Positions 45,733 through 52,764 of a DNA stretch of 64,000 nt are shown here, piece by piece. Each line of letters opens with the position of its first letter. Positions within the stretch are counted from its first letter, which is position 1. The stretch is from Pontibacillus marinus BH030004 = DSM 16465 (GTDB lineage: Bacteria > Bacillota > Bacilli > Bacillales > BH030062): NCBI RefSeq assembly GCF_000425225.1, contig NZ_AULJ01000018.1, positions 62,001 through 126,000 on the forward strand, read 5' to 3'. Below the pieces are notes generated by a model. It was given only the letters and a program-made list of their open reading frames with translations. It ran no database searches and had not been told where the DNA came from. The position numbers and the translations under genes are program-made.

Positions 45733-47763
45733 TTAACGTAGTAATTGAAGTACACCTTGCGGCTGTTGATTCGCCTTAGCAAGCATTGCTTGAGAAGCTT
45801 GTGCAAGGATACTTTGTTTTGTTTGGTTCATCATTTCTTTGGCCATCGTGCCACAATCACTCTCATGATTGACCAGACTATATCTTCACCCTCTAGCTAT
45901 TCTAGTAGGGGTCGGGCACTTCGGAAAGCTCTACTTTCCTACGGATTTCATCACCCAGACAGTGGTTTATCCTAGTCGTTGAACCTTCTCCATCCTTTCG
46001 GAACAGGAGCTTGGCTGCTGATTGCCCAATCCTTTAATTTTTCTAGCGTTTACGTTTGCCGTTTCCGGCTTCGCTGTCGCATCAAAGGCTCTAAGGGGTT
46101 CCCAGCAATTCACCCGATCGTAATCCTAACCGTTTCCCGTTAGGACGACTGTGCTTCATGTCCGCTATGCGGCAGAAGCATAATCAACGTCGCGGATTCG
46201 AGATTCCGCTGCTGTTAGGTTTTCAGAAGATGTACCTAAGTTATTAATAGTGTGATCTAGACGGTTTTGATATGCACCTAATTTAGAACGTTCACCTGAT
46301 ACATTTTCTATTGCTGCATCAAGTTTAGTAATCGCTGCTGAAGCATTTTTGTGAGTTGAAACATCTAACGCAGCTTCTACACTAGCACTACTTGTACCAT
46401 CTGAAACTGTATCAGTACCTGTAAAACCATTTGTTCCTGCTGCAGCAGTAATTCCTAATGCATTTGCACGCATGTCCCCAACATCTACTATTAAGCTTTG
46501 GTTTTCATTTGCACCGATTTGGAGGTTTACACCACCATTTGTTGTAGTAACACCAGTATAGGATACGGTAGTACCATCACCAGCCGTTCCGTTAGCTGTT
46601 GAAGTAACCGTTACACTATTAGTACTTGATGTGATTGTTACTCCAGAAACCACTCCATTATCTTCTAGTGAGGCAATATCTGTAGCAATTTGTGTAGTAT
46701 TTTTCGCAGCACCACCCGAAGTGTCATAGACATCAATTAATTCACTTGTACTAACACCTAAATCTGATGCTGCAGCAGATGCGTCTGCATAATTTCCATT
46801 ATTACTATCCCAAAACGCAACTGTAGTACCATTAATATCTAATGTATCTCCTTCAGAAGGAGCAGTTGTAACGGTAAATGTATCACTTGATTTTGTTTCA
46901 TCTACTCCACCAGATAGAGTTGTTCCTCCTGAAATATCTGCGCCAGATGGTCCAGTTACACCAGTACCATCTGTAGGAGCTGTAACAGATATAGAATTTC
47001 CTGCTGTTCCAGCAGTAGATGCTGAAACTGTTACTACATTACCAGTTGCACTCAAATCAACGCCATTTGTACCAAGCGAACCACCATTTAAAGATGCAAT
47101 TGCATTTGCTACAGCATTATCATCTGCAAGACCATTTAAGTCAATGCTATAGTCAGTTGCTTGGTCTGCACTACCACTGGAGCTGTCATAAAACTCAATA
47201 GTTTTGCCATCAATTGTAAGAATTTCATCTTCTGCTAAATTAGCCTTAGTAATTTCAAGAGTAGTTGAAGCTTTTACAGCATCAACACCACCAGATGTAT
47301 TAGAAACACCAGTGATATTAGTAGCTTGTGTTGTTGTTGAAGATTTGTCACCATTAATTAATTTTTGAGTGTTAAACTCAGTTGTATTACCAATTCTATT
47401 AATCTCTGAAGTTAATTGGTTCATTTCTTTTTGAATTTCACCACGGTCTTCAGTCGTATTAGTATCATTGGAAGCTTGAGTAGCAAGTTCACGCATACGT
47501 TGAAGGATAGAATGTGTTTCATTCAATGCTCCTTCAGCCGTTTGAATCATAGAAATACCATCTTGGGCATTTGTTTGAGCTTGTTCCAAGCCACGAATTT
47601 GACCACGCATTTTCTCTGAAATTGCTAGGCCTGCTGCATCATCAGAAGCACTATTAATACGGAGACCTGATGATAGTTTTTGCATTGATGCTGAGTTTGC
47701 TTGATTTGCTGAGCCTAACTGACGATACGTATTTAATGCCGCAATATTGTGATTAATTCTCAT
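45733..47763 (-). CDS. hag: Flagellin 1, interrupted by a group I intron (join 46183..47763 and 45733..45846)
   Basis: Filament subunit. Exon 1 (527 codons) starts at ATG 47763, with GGGAGGAA upstream, and ends RIRDVD; exon 2 (37 codons) begins [10 protein letters not shown] and ends GVLQLLR. Joined they give 564 residues with both conserved flagellin domains; the join falls between codons. Reading through instead adds YASAA and a stop inside the intron, losing the C-terminal D0 helix required for polymerisation and FliS binding. The central region has two related cassettes ([13 protein letters not shown] and [13 protein letters not shown], linked by GGVD), a domain duplication not present in the second flagellin. 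Leader carries CsrA-type hairpins. The upstream extension of the frame lacks a ribosome site. Confidence 0.93.
45847..46182 (-). ncRNA. Group I self-splicing intron in flagellin gene 1
   Basis: 336 nt. The 5' site is after the T of GTTGAT (46183) and the last base is G (45847), the group I pattern of exon U and terminal omega-G. P1 pairs TATGC with GCATA and places the exon U opposite G. Core elements in order: P, AATTGCTGGGAA (46099-46110); Q, AATCAGCAGCCAAGC (46009-46023), with P4 TGCTG/CAGCA; R, GTTCAACGACTAGGATA (45968-45984); S, AAGATATAGTC (45876-45886), giving P7 GACTA/TAGTC. A CCTAAC-GGGAAACG-GTTAGG hairpin fits P2. No endonuclease ORF fits. Group I introns are known in flagellin genes of some Bacillaceae. 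Confidence 0.92.
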
Positions 47764-47794
47764 AATAAAATTCCTCCCTGGAATATGTTTTAGT

Positions 47795-47816
47795 AGGTGA
47801 ACGTCCATTTTCACCT
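47795..47816 (-). promoter_or_regulatory. CsrA-type hairpin in flagellin 1 leader
   Basis: Minus strand AGGTGAA-AATGGACG-TTCACCT, a 7-bp stem with GGA in the loop, 31 nt upstream of the start codon. The Shine-Dalgarno CAGGGAGGA is a second GGA site. This is the two-site arrangement of B. subtilis hag. Confidence 0.65.
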
Positions 47817-47833
47817 CATATATATTGAACAAG

Positions 47834-47857
47834 CGTAAGAGTGGGCCCTACTCTTAC
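47834..47857. promoter_or_regulatory. Palindromic stem in flagellin 1 leader
   Basis: GTAAGAGT-GGGCCC-ACTCTTAC type palindrome between the csrA2 terminator and the GGA hairpin. Possible mRNA-stabilising 5' stem. Confidence 0.5.
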
Positions 47858-47874
47858 ACCTGAATCAAACTCAT

Positions 47875-47942
47875 AAAAAATGACGAGTTTGAAAAAGAGA
47901 CCGAATTTTGCATCCTTGCAGTCTCTTTCCTCAAACTCGTCC
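47875..47942 (-). terminator. Terminator between csrA2 and flagellin 1
   Basis: Minus strand GACGAGTTTGA...AAAGAGAC / GTCTCTTT...TCAAACTCGTC, about 20 bp of stem, then ATTTTTTAT. Strong enough to end csrA2 transcripts, so flagellin 1 depends on readthrough or on a promoter not recognised here. Confidence 0.85.
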
Positions 47943-47961
47943 GTGAGTTTACTTAGAAAAT

Positions 47962-48123
47962 TTAATCATTTGATTGTTCGTATAGTTCTCCTCGAGTAAT
48001 ACTAATTTCTCTCGGAGCATCAATTGCTAAACGAAGATGTCCGTCCTCGCTTTTTACTACCTTAACCGTAATTTTGTCATCAATAACTACAGATTCCCCT
48101 GGCTTTCGACCAATCACTAACAT
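47962..48123 (-). CDS. Second, short CsrA paralogue
   Basis: 53 residues, too short for a usual ORF cut-off. Starts MLVIGRKPGESVVIDD and continues with LAIDAPREISITRGELYEQ, the CsrA core; Arg6 and Arg44, which contact RNA in CsrA, are both in place. Start ATG 48123 with AAGGGAG 8 nt upstream, itself enclosed by an AATAGGT/ACCTATT stem (48125-48158). Compared with the 75-residue CsrA at 50.5 kb it lacks the C-terminal extension through which Bacillus FliW antagonises CsrA, so it may be insensitive to FliW. Lies between the two flagellin genes, driven by its own sigma-D promoter. RNA-binding regulator by family. Confidence 0.9.
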   Translation of the reverse strand: MLVIGRKPGESVVIDDKITVKVVKSEDGHLRLAIDAPREISITRGELYEQSND

Positions 48124-48230
48124 AAATAGGTCTCCCTTCATGCAACTTAATACCTATTAAAGTCTCAAAAAAGAGATGAGTTAATAAACCTACGATTAAT
48201 TCAAAATTATGAACTAACATTAGGTTTAGT

Positions 48231-48281
48231 AACTCATCCTTGAGTTTATTATGTACACCTTGAAATTCTCTTCCTTGAGAA
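48231..48281 (-). promoter_or_regulatory. Two CsrA-type hairpins in the csrA2 leader
   Basis: Minus strand AACTCA-AGGA-TGAGTT (48231-48246) and TTCTC-AAGGAA-GAGAA (48266-48281), each a perfect short stem with GGA in the loop, between the sigma-D promoter and csrA2. Confidence 0.6.
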
Positions 48282-48332
48282 CATAGGTTATTATTTTTAT
48301 TGGAGAAGTGGTTAACTTTTCCTTCTACTATT

Positions 48333-48359
48333 ATATCGGATTATGTACCTATATGTTTA
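48333..48359 (-). promoter_or_regulatory. Sigma-D promoter of csrA2 (and flagellin 1)
   Basis: Minus strand TAAA (48356-48359), 15-nt spacer, TCCGATAT (48333-48340); consensus is TAAA-N15-GCCGATAT. Leaves a leader of about 200 nt before csrA2. Confidence 0.85.
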
Positions 48360-48403
48360 GTAAAAATATGAAAAAAACTTAAAAAATACCATTATTTTTA
48401 TAT

Positions 48404-48450
48404 AAAAAAGAGCTACTGAATTCATAGTCATACTATGAAACAGTAACTCT
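48404..48450 (-). terminator. Terminator after flagellin 2
   Basis: Minus strand GAGTTACTG / CAGTAGCTC with an inner CATAGT/ACTATG helix, then six T. Its 5' arm overlaps the GGA hairpin at 48446-48459, so the two structures exclude each other. Confidence 0.75.
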
Positions 48451-48489
48451 TCCTTGAGTATTACGAGAATACTCGTCCATGAGCATTCT
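48446..48489 (-). promoter_or_regulatory. Two CsrA-type hairpins in the flagellin 2 3' untranslated region
   Basis: Minus strand AGAATGCTC-ATGGAC-GAGTATTCT (48466-48489) and ACTC-AAGGAA-GAGT (48446-48459), right after the stop codon and before the terminator. Same loop motif as the leader hairpins. Confidence 0.55.
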
Positions 48490-48497
48490 AAGAAATA

Positions 48498-50363
48498 TTA
48501 ACGTAGTAACTGAAGTACACCTTGTGGCTGTTGGTTCGCCTTAGCAAGCATAGACTGAGATGCTTGTGCAAGGATGTTTTGCTTCGTTTGGTTCATCATT
48601 TCTTTGGCCATATCTACGTCGCGGATTCGTGATTCCGCTGCTGTTAGGTTTTCAGAAGAAGTTCCTAAGTTATTGATTGAGTGTTCCATTCGGTTTTGGA
48701 ATGCACCAAGTTTAGAACGTTCTGCTGATACTTGCTCAATTGCATCGTTAATAACTGTAACAGAATTTTCAGCACCCTGTTGAGATGAAATGTCAACAGA
48801 AGAAAGAGATAATGAACCTACTGACATTTCATTAATATCAACCTTCATTGTTTGACCTTGGTTAGCACCAATTTGGAATACTGCTGAATGATTTGTACTT
48901 TCATCTTGTGCATCTTGAACTTCTGAGAAGTTACTGAAGTGGTTGTTAAAAGATTCATTTCCATCAATAGAAAGACTCAGATTCTGCAGATCATTTGACT
49001 CTCCATCTTTACCATTAACCTGAAGTTCACCTTCAGATGTAATGCTAACACTATCCGTGTCTAATCCAAATGCCGTTTCGATTGAAGAAGTTAAGTCATT
49101 AAGCGAAGTGTTTGCTGTTACAGAAAGAGTTGCTTCTGAAATTGCTTTACCATTAATTTGACCATTAATTCTAACTGTGTCACCATCTTTAACACCCAAA
49201 CTGTCTCCATCTTCATTCCCGAGAGAAGTTAATGTACCTGTTTGAGCACCATCAGTTACACCCAATTGACCAAGTCCTGCATTTCCTTCTGTCATTTCAA
49301 AAGTATCACCCTTGGTATCTGCATTAAATTCAAGACTCTCACCATCTTCACTAACCGCAGCAGTAATACCTACTCCCGCAGCATCTAATGCATTGTTCAC
49401 TTCAGTATTTAACGCATCAATTGATGTATAATCACCTGCAGTTAATGTTACAGTTGTTGCAGAATTACCGTTTAATGAAACATTAAATTGATCATTTGAA
49501 CCGGCCGCAATACTGTATGAATCGTGAGAAACTGTACTTGCAGCAGTTGCACTACCTGCATCAGCCACGACTAAATCACTAGAAATCCCTAAATCAGATG
49601 CTGCATTCCCAGAGGTTTTTATCGTAAATCCAGTTGCATCACCACTGCCATCTCCATCAGTGAATTCCAAGCTACCACTAGTATCAGAAACAGATAAGTC
49701 ACCGAGATTTGCACTTCCAGTTAATTGGGTGTTGATTTCTGAAACTAATTCAGACTGAGTATATGTTCCAGCTGTTAAAGTGATATCTTCTGTACTTCCA
49801 GAGCCTCCATACTCAATAGTTAAGGTGTCATTACTTCCACTTTGAATATTTATTGCATTCTCACCTGGGTCACCTGATAAACTATTTTTAAAGTCTACAT
49901 TGGCTGATTCAAGTACATCTCCTTGTGCCTTTTGCACACTTTGAAGATCACCATTTAAAAGTTTTTTAGTGTTAAATTCAGTAGTATTTGAAATACGGTC
50001 AATTTCTTCTTTTAATTGAGAAACCTCTTTTTGAAGTTCTGCACGGTCAGCGTCAGTTGCAGTATCGTTTGCACCTTGAACTGATAATTCACGCATACGC
50101 TGCAGAATAGAGTGTGTTTCATTTAAAGCACCTTCTGCAGTTTGAATCATAGAGATACCATCTTGAGCGTTACGTTCAGCCTGCTCTAGACCACGAATCT
50201 GACCACGCATCTTCTCAGAAATTGCAAGACCTGCTGCATCGTCTCCTGCACGGTTAATACGAAGACCAGAAGATAGTTTCTCCATTGACTGTTGGTTAGC
50301 ATTGTTAGCCTGGGAAAGCTGGCGGTGAGTATTCAACGCCGCTATGTTGTGATTAATTCTCAT
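48498..50363 (-). CDS. Flagellin 2 (uninterrupted)
   Basis: 621 residues, longer than B. subtilis Hag (304) because of a large central region. N-terminal domain [16 protein letters not shown] to about 170, C-terminal domain from about 510 to [10 protein letters not shown]. The middle holds repeated beta-domains ([39 protein letters not shown], each followed by LEF or LQV strands), similar to hook-IN motifs and unlike the cassettes of flagellin 1. At the point where flagellin 1 carries its intron, this gene has intact GTAGATATGGCC. AAGGAGGAA precedes the ATG. Driven by the sigma-D promoter at 50479 and preceded by a CsrA-type hairpin. Confidence 0.96.
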   Translation of the reverse strand: MRINHNIAALNTHRQLSQANNANQQSMEKLSSGLRINRAGDDAAGLAISEKMRGQIRGLEQAERNAQDGISMIQTAEGALNETHSILQRMRELSVQGANDTATDADRAELQKEVSQLKEEIDRISNTTEFNTKKLLNGDLQSVQKAQGDVLESANVDFKNSLSGDPGENAINIQSGSNDTLTIEYGGSGSTEDITLTAGTYTQSELVSEINTQLTGSANLGDLSVSDTSGSLEFTDGDGSGDATGFTIKTSGNAASDLGISSDLVVADAGSATAASTVSHDSYSIAAGSNDQFNVSLNGNSATTVTLTAGDYTSIDALNTEVNNALDAAGVGITAAVSEDGESLEFNADTKGDTFEMTEGNAGLGQLGVTDGAQTGTLTSLGNEDGDSLGVKDGDTVRINGQINGKAISEATLSVTANTSLNDLTSSIETAFGLDTDSVSITSEGELQVNGKDGESNDLQNLSLSIDGNESFNNHFSNFSEVQDAQDESTNHSAVFQIGANQGQTMKVDINEMSVGSLSLSSVDISSQQGAENSVTVINDAIEQVSAERSKLGAFQNRMEHSINNLGTSSENLTAAESRIRDVDMAKEMMNQTKQNILAQASQSMLAKANQQPQGVLQLLR

Positions 50364-50392
50364 AGTAAAAGATTCCTCCTTGAATTTTGAGC

Positions 50393-50408
50393 CTCACGTC
50401 CTTGTGAG
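50393..50408 (-). promoter_or_regulatory. CsrA-type hairpin in flagellin 2 leader
   Basis: Minus strand CTCAC-AAGGAC-GTGAG, 29 nt before the start codon; the second GGA site is the Shine-Dalgarno TCAAGGAGGAA. Layout equals the two sites of B. subtilis hag. Confidence 0.7.
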
Positions 50409-50429
50409 ACTTAGTAAGTAATTTTTACG

Positions 50430-50463
50430 AAAAGGTCTAAAGTCGGCCGCCTTTAGGTCCTTT
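50430..50463. promoter_or_regulatory. Large leader stem of flagellin 2 mRNA
   Basis: AAAGG-CTAAAG paired with CTTTAG-CCTTT around a CGGCCG core, close to the expected transcription start. Also presents GGA on its 5' side; may stabilise the mRNA. Confidence 0.5.
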
Positions 50464-50478
50464 GACGTTACATTTCTT

Positions 50479-50505
50479 ATATCGGATTAACTTTTACAAG
50501 GTTTA
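50479..50505 (-). promoter_or_regulatory. Sigma-D promoter of flagellin 2
   Basis: Minus strand TAAA (50502-50505), 15-nt spacer, TCCGATAT (50479-50486). Overlaps the csrA stop codon. Confidence 0.9.
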
Positions 50506-50730
50506 ATCTTTTTTAGCATTTTTTAATAGATTGATGACATCCTTCGACATTGCGCTTGCTTCTTGGTTCTCTTCTTGGATCTTTAAATAGATTTCTTTTC
50601 GATATACGTCTAGTGAACGCGGAGCTTCAATTCCGATCTTCACTTGATCTCCTTCAACCGCAACAACTTTAATCTCAATATCATCACCAAGCTGAATCGA
50701 TTCATTTAATTTACGATTAAGGATTAACAT
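50503..50730 (-). CDS. csrA: Translational regulator CsrA
   Basis: 75 residues from ATG 50730; the four-codon upstream extension has no ribosome site. [23 protein letters not shown] core with Arg6 and Arg44, plus a C-terminal extension ([24 protein letters not shown]) typical of Bacillus CsrA and needed for the FliW interaction. Represses hag translation by occupying the Shine-Dalgarno and an upstream hairpin. Overlaps fliW by 14 bp. Followed immediately by the flagellin 2 promoter. Confidence 0.95.
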   Translation of the reverse strand: MLILNRKLNESIQLGDDIEIKVVAVEGDQVKIGIEAPRSLDVYRKEIYLKIQEENQEASAMSKDVINLLKNAKKD

Positions 50731-51172
50731 CCGAATCACCATCTTTCTGTGATGACACTAAAGGATGTTTCGTTTCATAATCCGTGTCCATTAAGATTAA
50801 TTGCTTCGCCTTATTCTTCTTCACATTCAAAATAATTGGCGCTTGAAGATTTGCTGTAGAGTCTGCAAAAGAGTCTCTCAACGTTAATACAGATAGAACC
50901 ACTACATCACTTTCATCTTCAATATGTAATAACTCTTGAGTACTCTTATCTACATGAAATTCATACTCCGTGAAAAATAAGTAAGGATTCGTAACAATCA
51001 ATGCCACTTCCTCACTCTTGGTGGATTGTAAAGAATGATAGATTTCTTCCTCATCAATAGCTAACAGTACAAATTCATCTTCTTGCTCGAAACCTGGTAA
51101 TCCGTTAGGAAACTTAATAATACTTTCTGGATTTATTTCCATCTCTCCGAAAAATTTTGTTTTAATATTCAT
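50717..51172 (-). CDS. fliW: Flagellar assembly factor FliW
   Basis: 151-residue protein that binds free flagellin and, when released, CsrA, closing a feedback loop on hag translation. [34 protein letters not shown] is the family start; [21 protein letters not shown] is the second conserved block. Overlaps csrA (next gene), and follows yviE by 14 bp. With two flagellins and two CsrA proteins here, FliW presumably serves CsrA with the C-terminal extension only. Confidence 0.96.
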   Translation of the reverse strand: MNIKTKFFGEMEINPESIIKFPNGLPGFEQEDEFVLLAIDEEEIYHSLQSTKSEEVALIVTNPYLFFTEYEFHVDKSTQELLHIEDESDVVVLSVLTLRDSFADSTANLQAPIILNVKKNKAKQLILMDTDYETKHPLVSSQKDGDSDVNP

Positions 51173-51186
51173 AGTTCACCACTTCT

Positions 51187-51777
51187 TTATATCGATATTT
51201 CAAAGCCTTGTGTGCCAACATATTTTAATCCTACAAAATCCACATCCACATTTGAATACTGCTTAACCTGAGTAGAGACATCCCCTCTTTGATACTGGAA
51301 TTGAGGTTTCCTAGGGGTGGTCTGGATAATAGGGTCATTCTGCTTCACATTGATATCCGCTCGACCTGGTTCATAACTCAGGGATACTAGATCATAAACC
51401 GGCATTCCACCTGGCTTATAAGTGAAATCCCACCCTGCATTCCGTTTAGCTTGAGATGCAATAGGGTTTCCGCCATTTTCGATCCGCATCAGTTCATCAC
51501 CTTCTTGAGACATCTTCGCTAAATTCTCAAGGAACTTTTGATTTGCATGCTGAGCAGTATCTCGAGTTCGTTCAAATACATTTTTCAGTCCTAAGTTACT
51601 CCAAGCATTAGATTGATCAATCGTTAATTTAGGAGAGTGCTGTTTAATAGATACGTCAGCCTGTGGTTGTTCTATACGTACATCTGCCTTTTGTTGATTC
51701 ATAGTCAATTTAGCATTTTGTATATTTAGTCCAGTTTTGGCTTGTTGTGTATTCAATCTTATTTGAGGAAAATCCAC
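51187..51777 (-). CDS. yviE: YviE-like flagellar-cluster protein (DUF6470)
   Basis: 196 residues. Starts at GTG 51777 with AAGGAGG upstream. Family-like N-terminus PQIRLNTQQAKTGLNIQNAKLTMNQQKADVRIEQPQADVSI, alternating short Gln-rich strands, then a helical region and a C-terminal FVGLKYVGTQGFEISI. Exact role unknown; the B. subtilis gene lies in the same place between flgL and fliW. A terminator-like hairpin (51807-51841) lies between flgL and this gene, so it may be expressed at a lower level than flgL. Confidence 0.85.
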   Translation of the reverse strand: MDFPQIRLNTQQAKTGLNIQNAKLTMNQQKADVRIEQPQADVSIKQHSPKLTIDQSNAWSNLGLKNVFERTRDTAQHANQKFLENLAKMSQEGDELMRIENGGNPIASQAKRNAGWDFTYKPGGMPVYDLVSLSYEPGRADINVKQNDPIIQTTPRKPQFQYQRGDVSTQVKQYSNVDVDFVGLKYVGTQGFEISI

Positions 51778-51806
51778 AGGCTAACACCTCCTTATTCTAT
51801 TAAATG

Positions 51807-51841
51807 TAAAAGAAAAGCTATCTGCTTTTACAGATAGCTTA
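51807..51841 (-). terminator. Intra-operon attenuator between flgL and yviE
   Basis: AAGCTATCTG / CAGATAGCTT stem with TTCTTTT tail, starting at the flgL stop codon. Likely partial termination within the flgM-fliW operon. Confidence 0.7.
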
Positions 51842-52753
51842 TCGAAGGAAATCCATTAAGGATGGTTGAATAATTCTTGCGCCGACACCTAATGCTGCAC
51901 GGTGTACACTTTCTTGTGTTTTTAGTTCTGTAATAACTTTTTCTAGTTCAGCATCTTCATTTTCTGATAGAGTGCCAGAAGTAATGACTTCTTGACTGCT
52001 CAAACGATCCTCAATTAACTCAACACGATTCATTCGAGCTCCAAGGTCAGCACGTTCATTTACTACGCTATTGATATGTTTATCAATGTCTGCGATAGAG
52101 TGATCTAACTCACCAGAGCCAGTACCCTCTAAACGATTGATAAACTTATCAATATCATCGAACATTCCTTCTTTGAAAACTTGAGTAGGATTCACGTTCG
52201 TTGCGATCTCAACACCTTTGGAAACTTCAATCTTCACTTCATTACCATTTGTAGAAGTACTAACCTTTTCACTTCCATCAGGATTTTTAATGACATTGCC
52301 AGCACCATCTACAAAATTAACCGGCTTTTCGGTCGTATTCGTGCCATTGAAGATGTACTTATCATTCACTTTTGTGTTGGCAACATCCGTTAAGTGTTGC
52401 TTCAACTGTTTAACTTCCTTAGCAATATTCTCACGTTGCCCTTCTTCATAAGTCCCATTACTTCCCTGTACAGCCAACTCACGAATACGCTGAAGAGCCT
52501 TGGTCGCTTTATCCATCGCAGCATCTGAGTTATCCATCCAGTTATGAACCTCATTCAGATTACGCTGGTACTGTTTAATCTCAGTAAGCTCAGAACGATA
52601 ATTCATACCACGCATAGCTACTACAGGATCATCTGAAGGCTTTTGAATTTTCTTTCCTGTTGAAAGCTGTTCCTGGTACTTTCCCATTCGTTCATAACTC
52701 TTACTCACATTTCGAAGCATGTTATTCGTTAACATCGATTGGGTTACGCGCAT
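51839..52753 (-). CDS. flgL: Hook-filament junction protein FlgL (HAP3)
   Basis: 304 residues linking hook to filament. Flagellin-like N-terminus MRVTQSMLTNNMLRNVSKSYERMGKYQEQLSTGKKIQKPSDDPVVAM and C-terminal DRLSSQEV...LKTQESVHRAALGVGARIIQPSLMDFLR. Lies 11 bp downstream of flgK. No oddities seen. Confidence 0.96.
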   Translation of the reverse strand: MRVTQSMLTNNMLRNVSKSYERMGKYQEQLSTGKKIQKPSDDPVVAMRGMNYRSELTEIKQYQRNLNEVHNWMDNSDAAMDKATKALQRIRELAVQGSNGTYEEGQRENIAKEVKQLKQHLTDVANTKVNDKYIFNGTNTTEKPVNFVDGAGNVIKNPDGSEKVSTSTNGNEVKIEVSKGVEIATNVNPTQVFKEGMFDDIDKFINRLEGTGSGELDHSIADIDKHINSVVNERADLGARMNRVELIEDRLSSQEVITSGTLSENEDAELEKVITELKTQESVHRAALGVGARIIQPSLMDFLR

Positions 52754-52764
52754 GATTTATTCAC

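Noticed and set aside
46165-47832. Flagellin 1 as a truncated pseudogene ending in YASAA
   Set aside because: The missing C-terminus follows in frame after a segment with full group I core motifs; exon ends match the intact paralogue.
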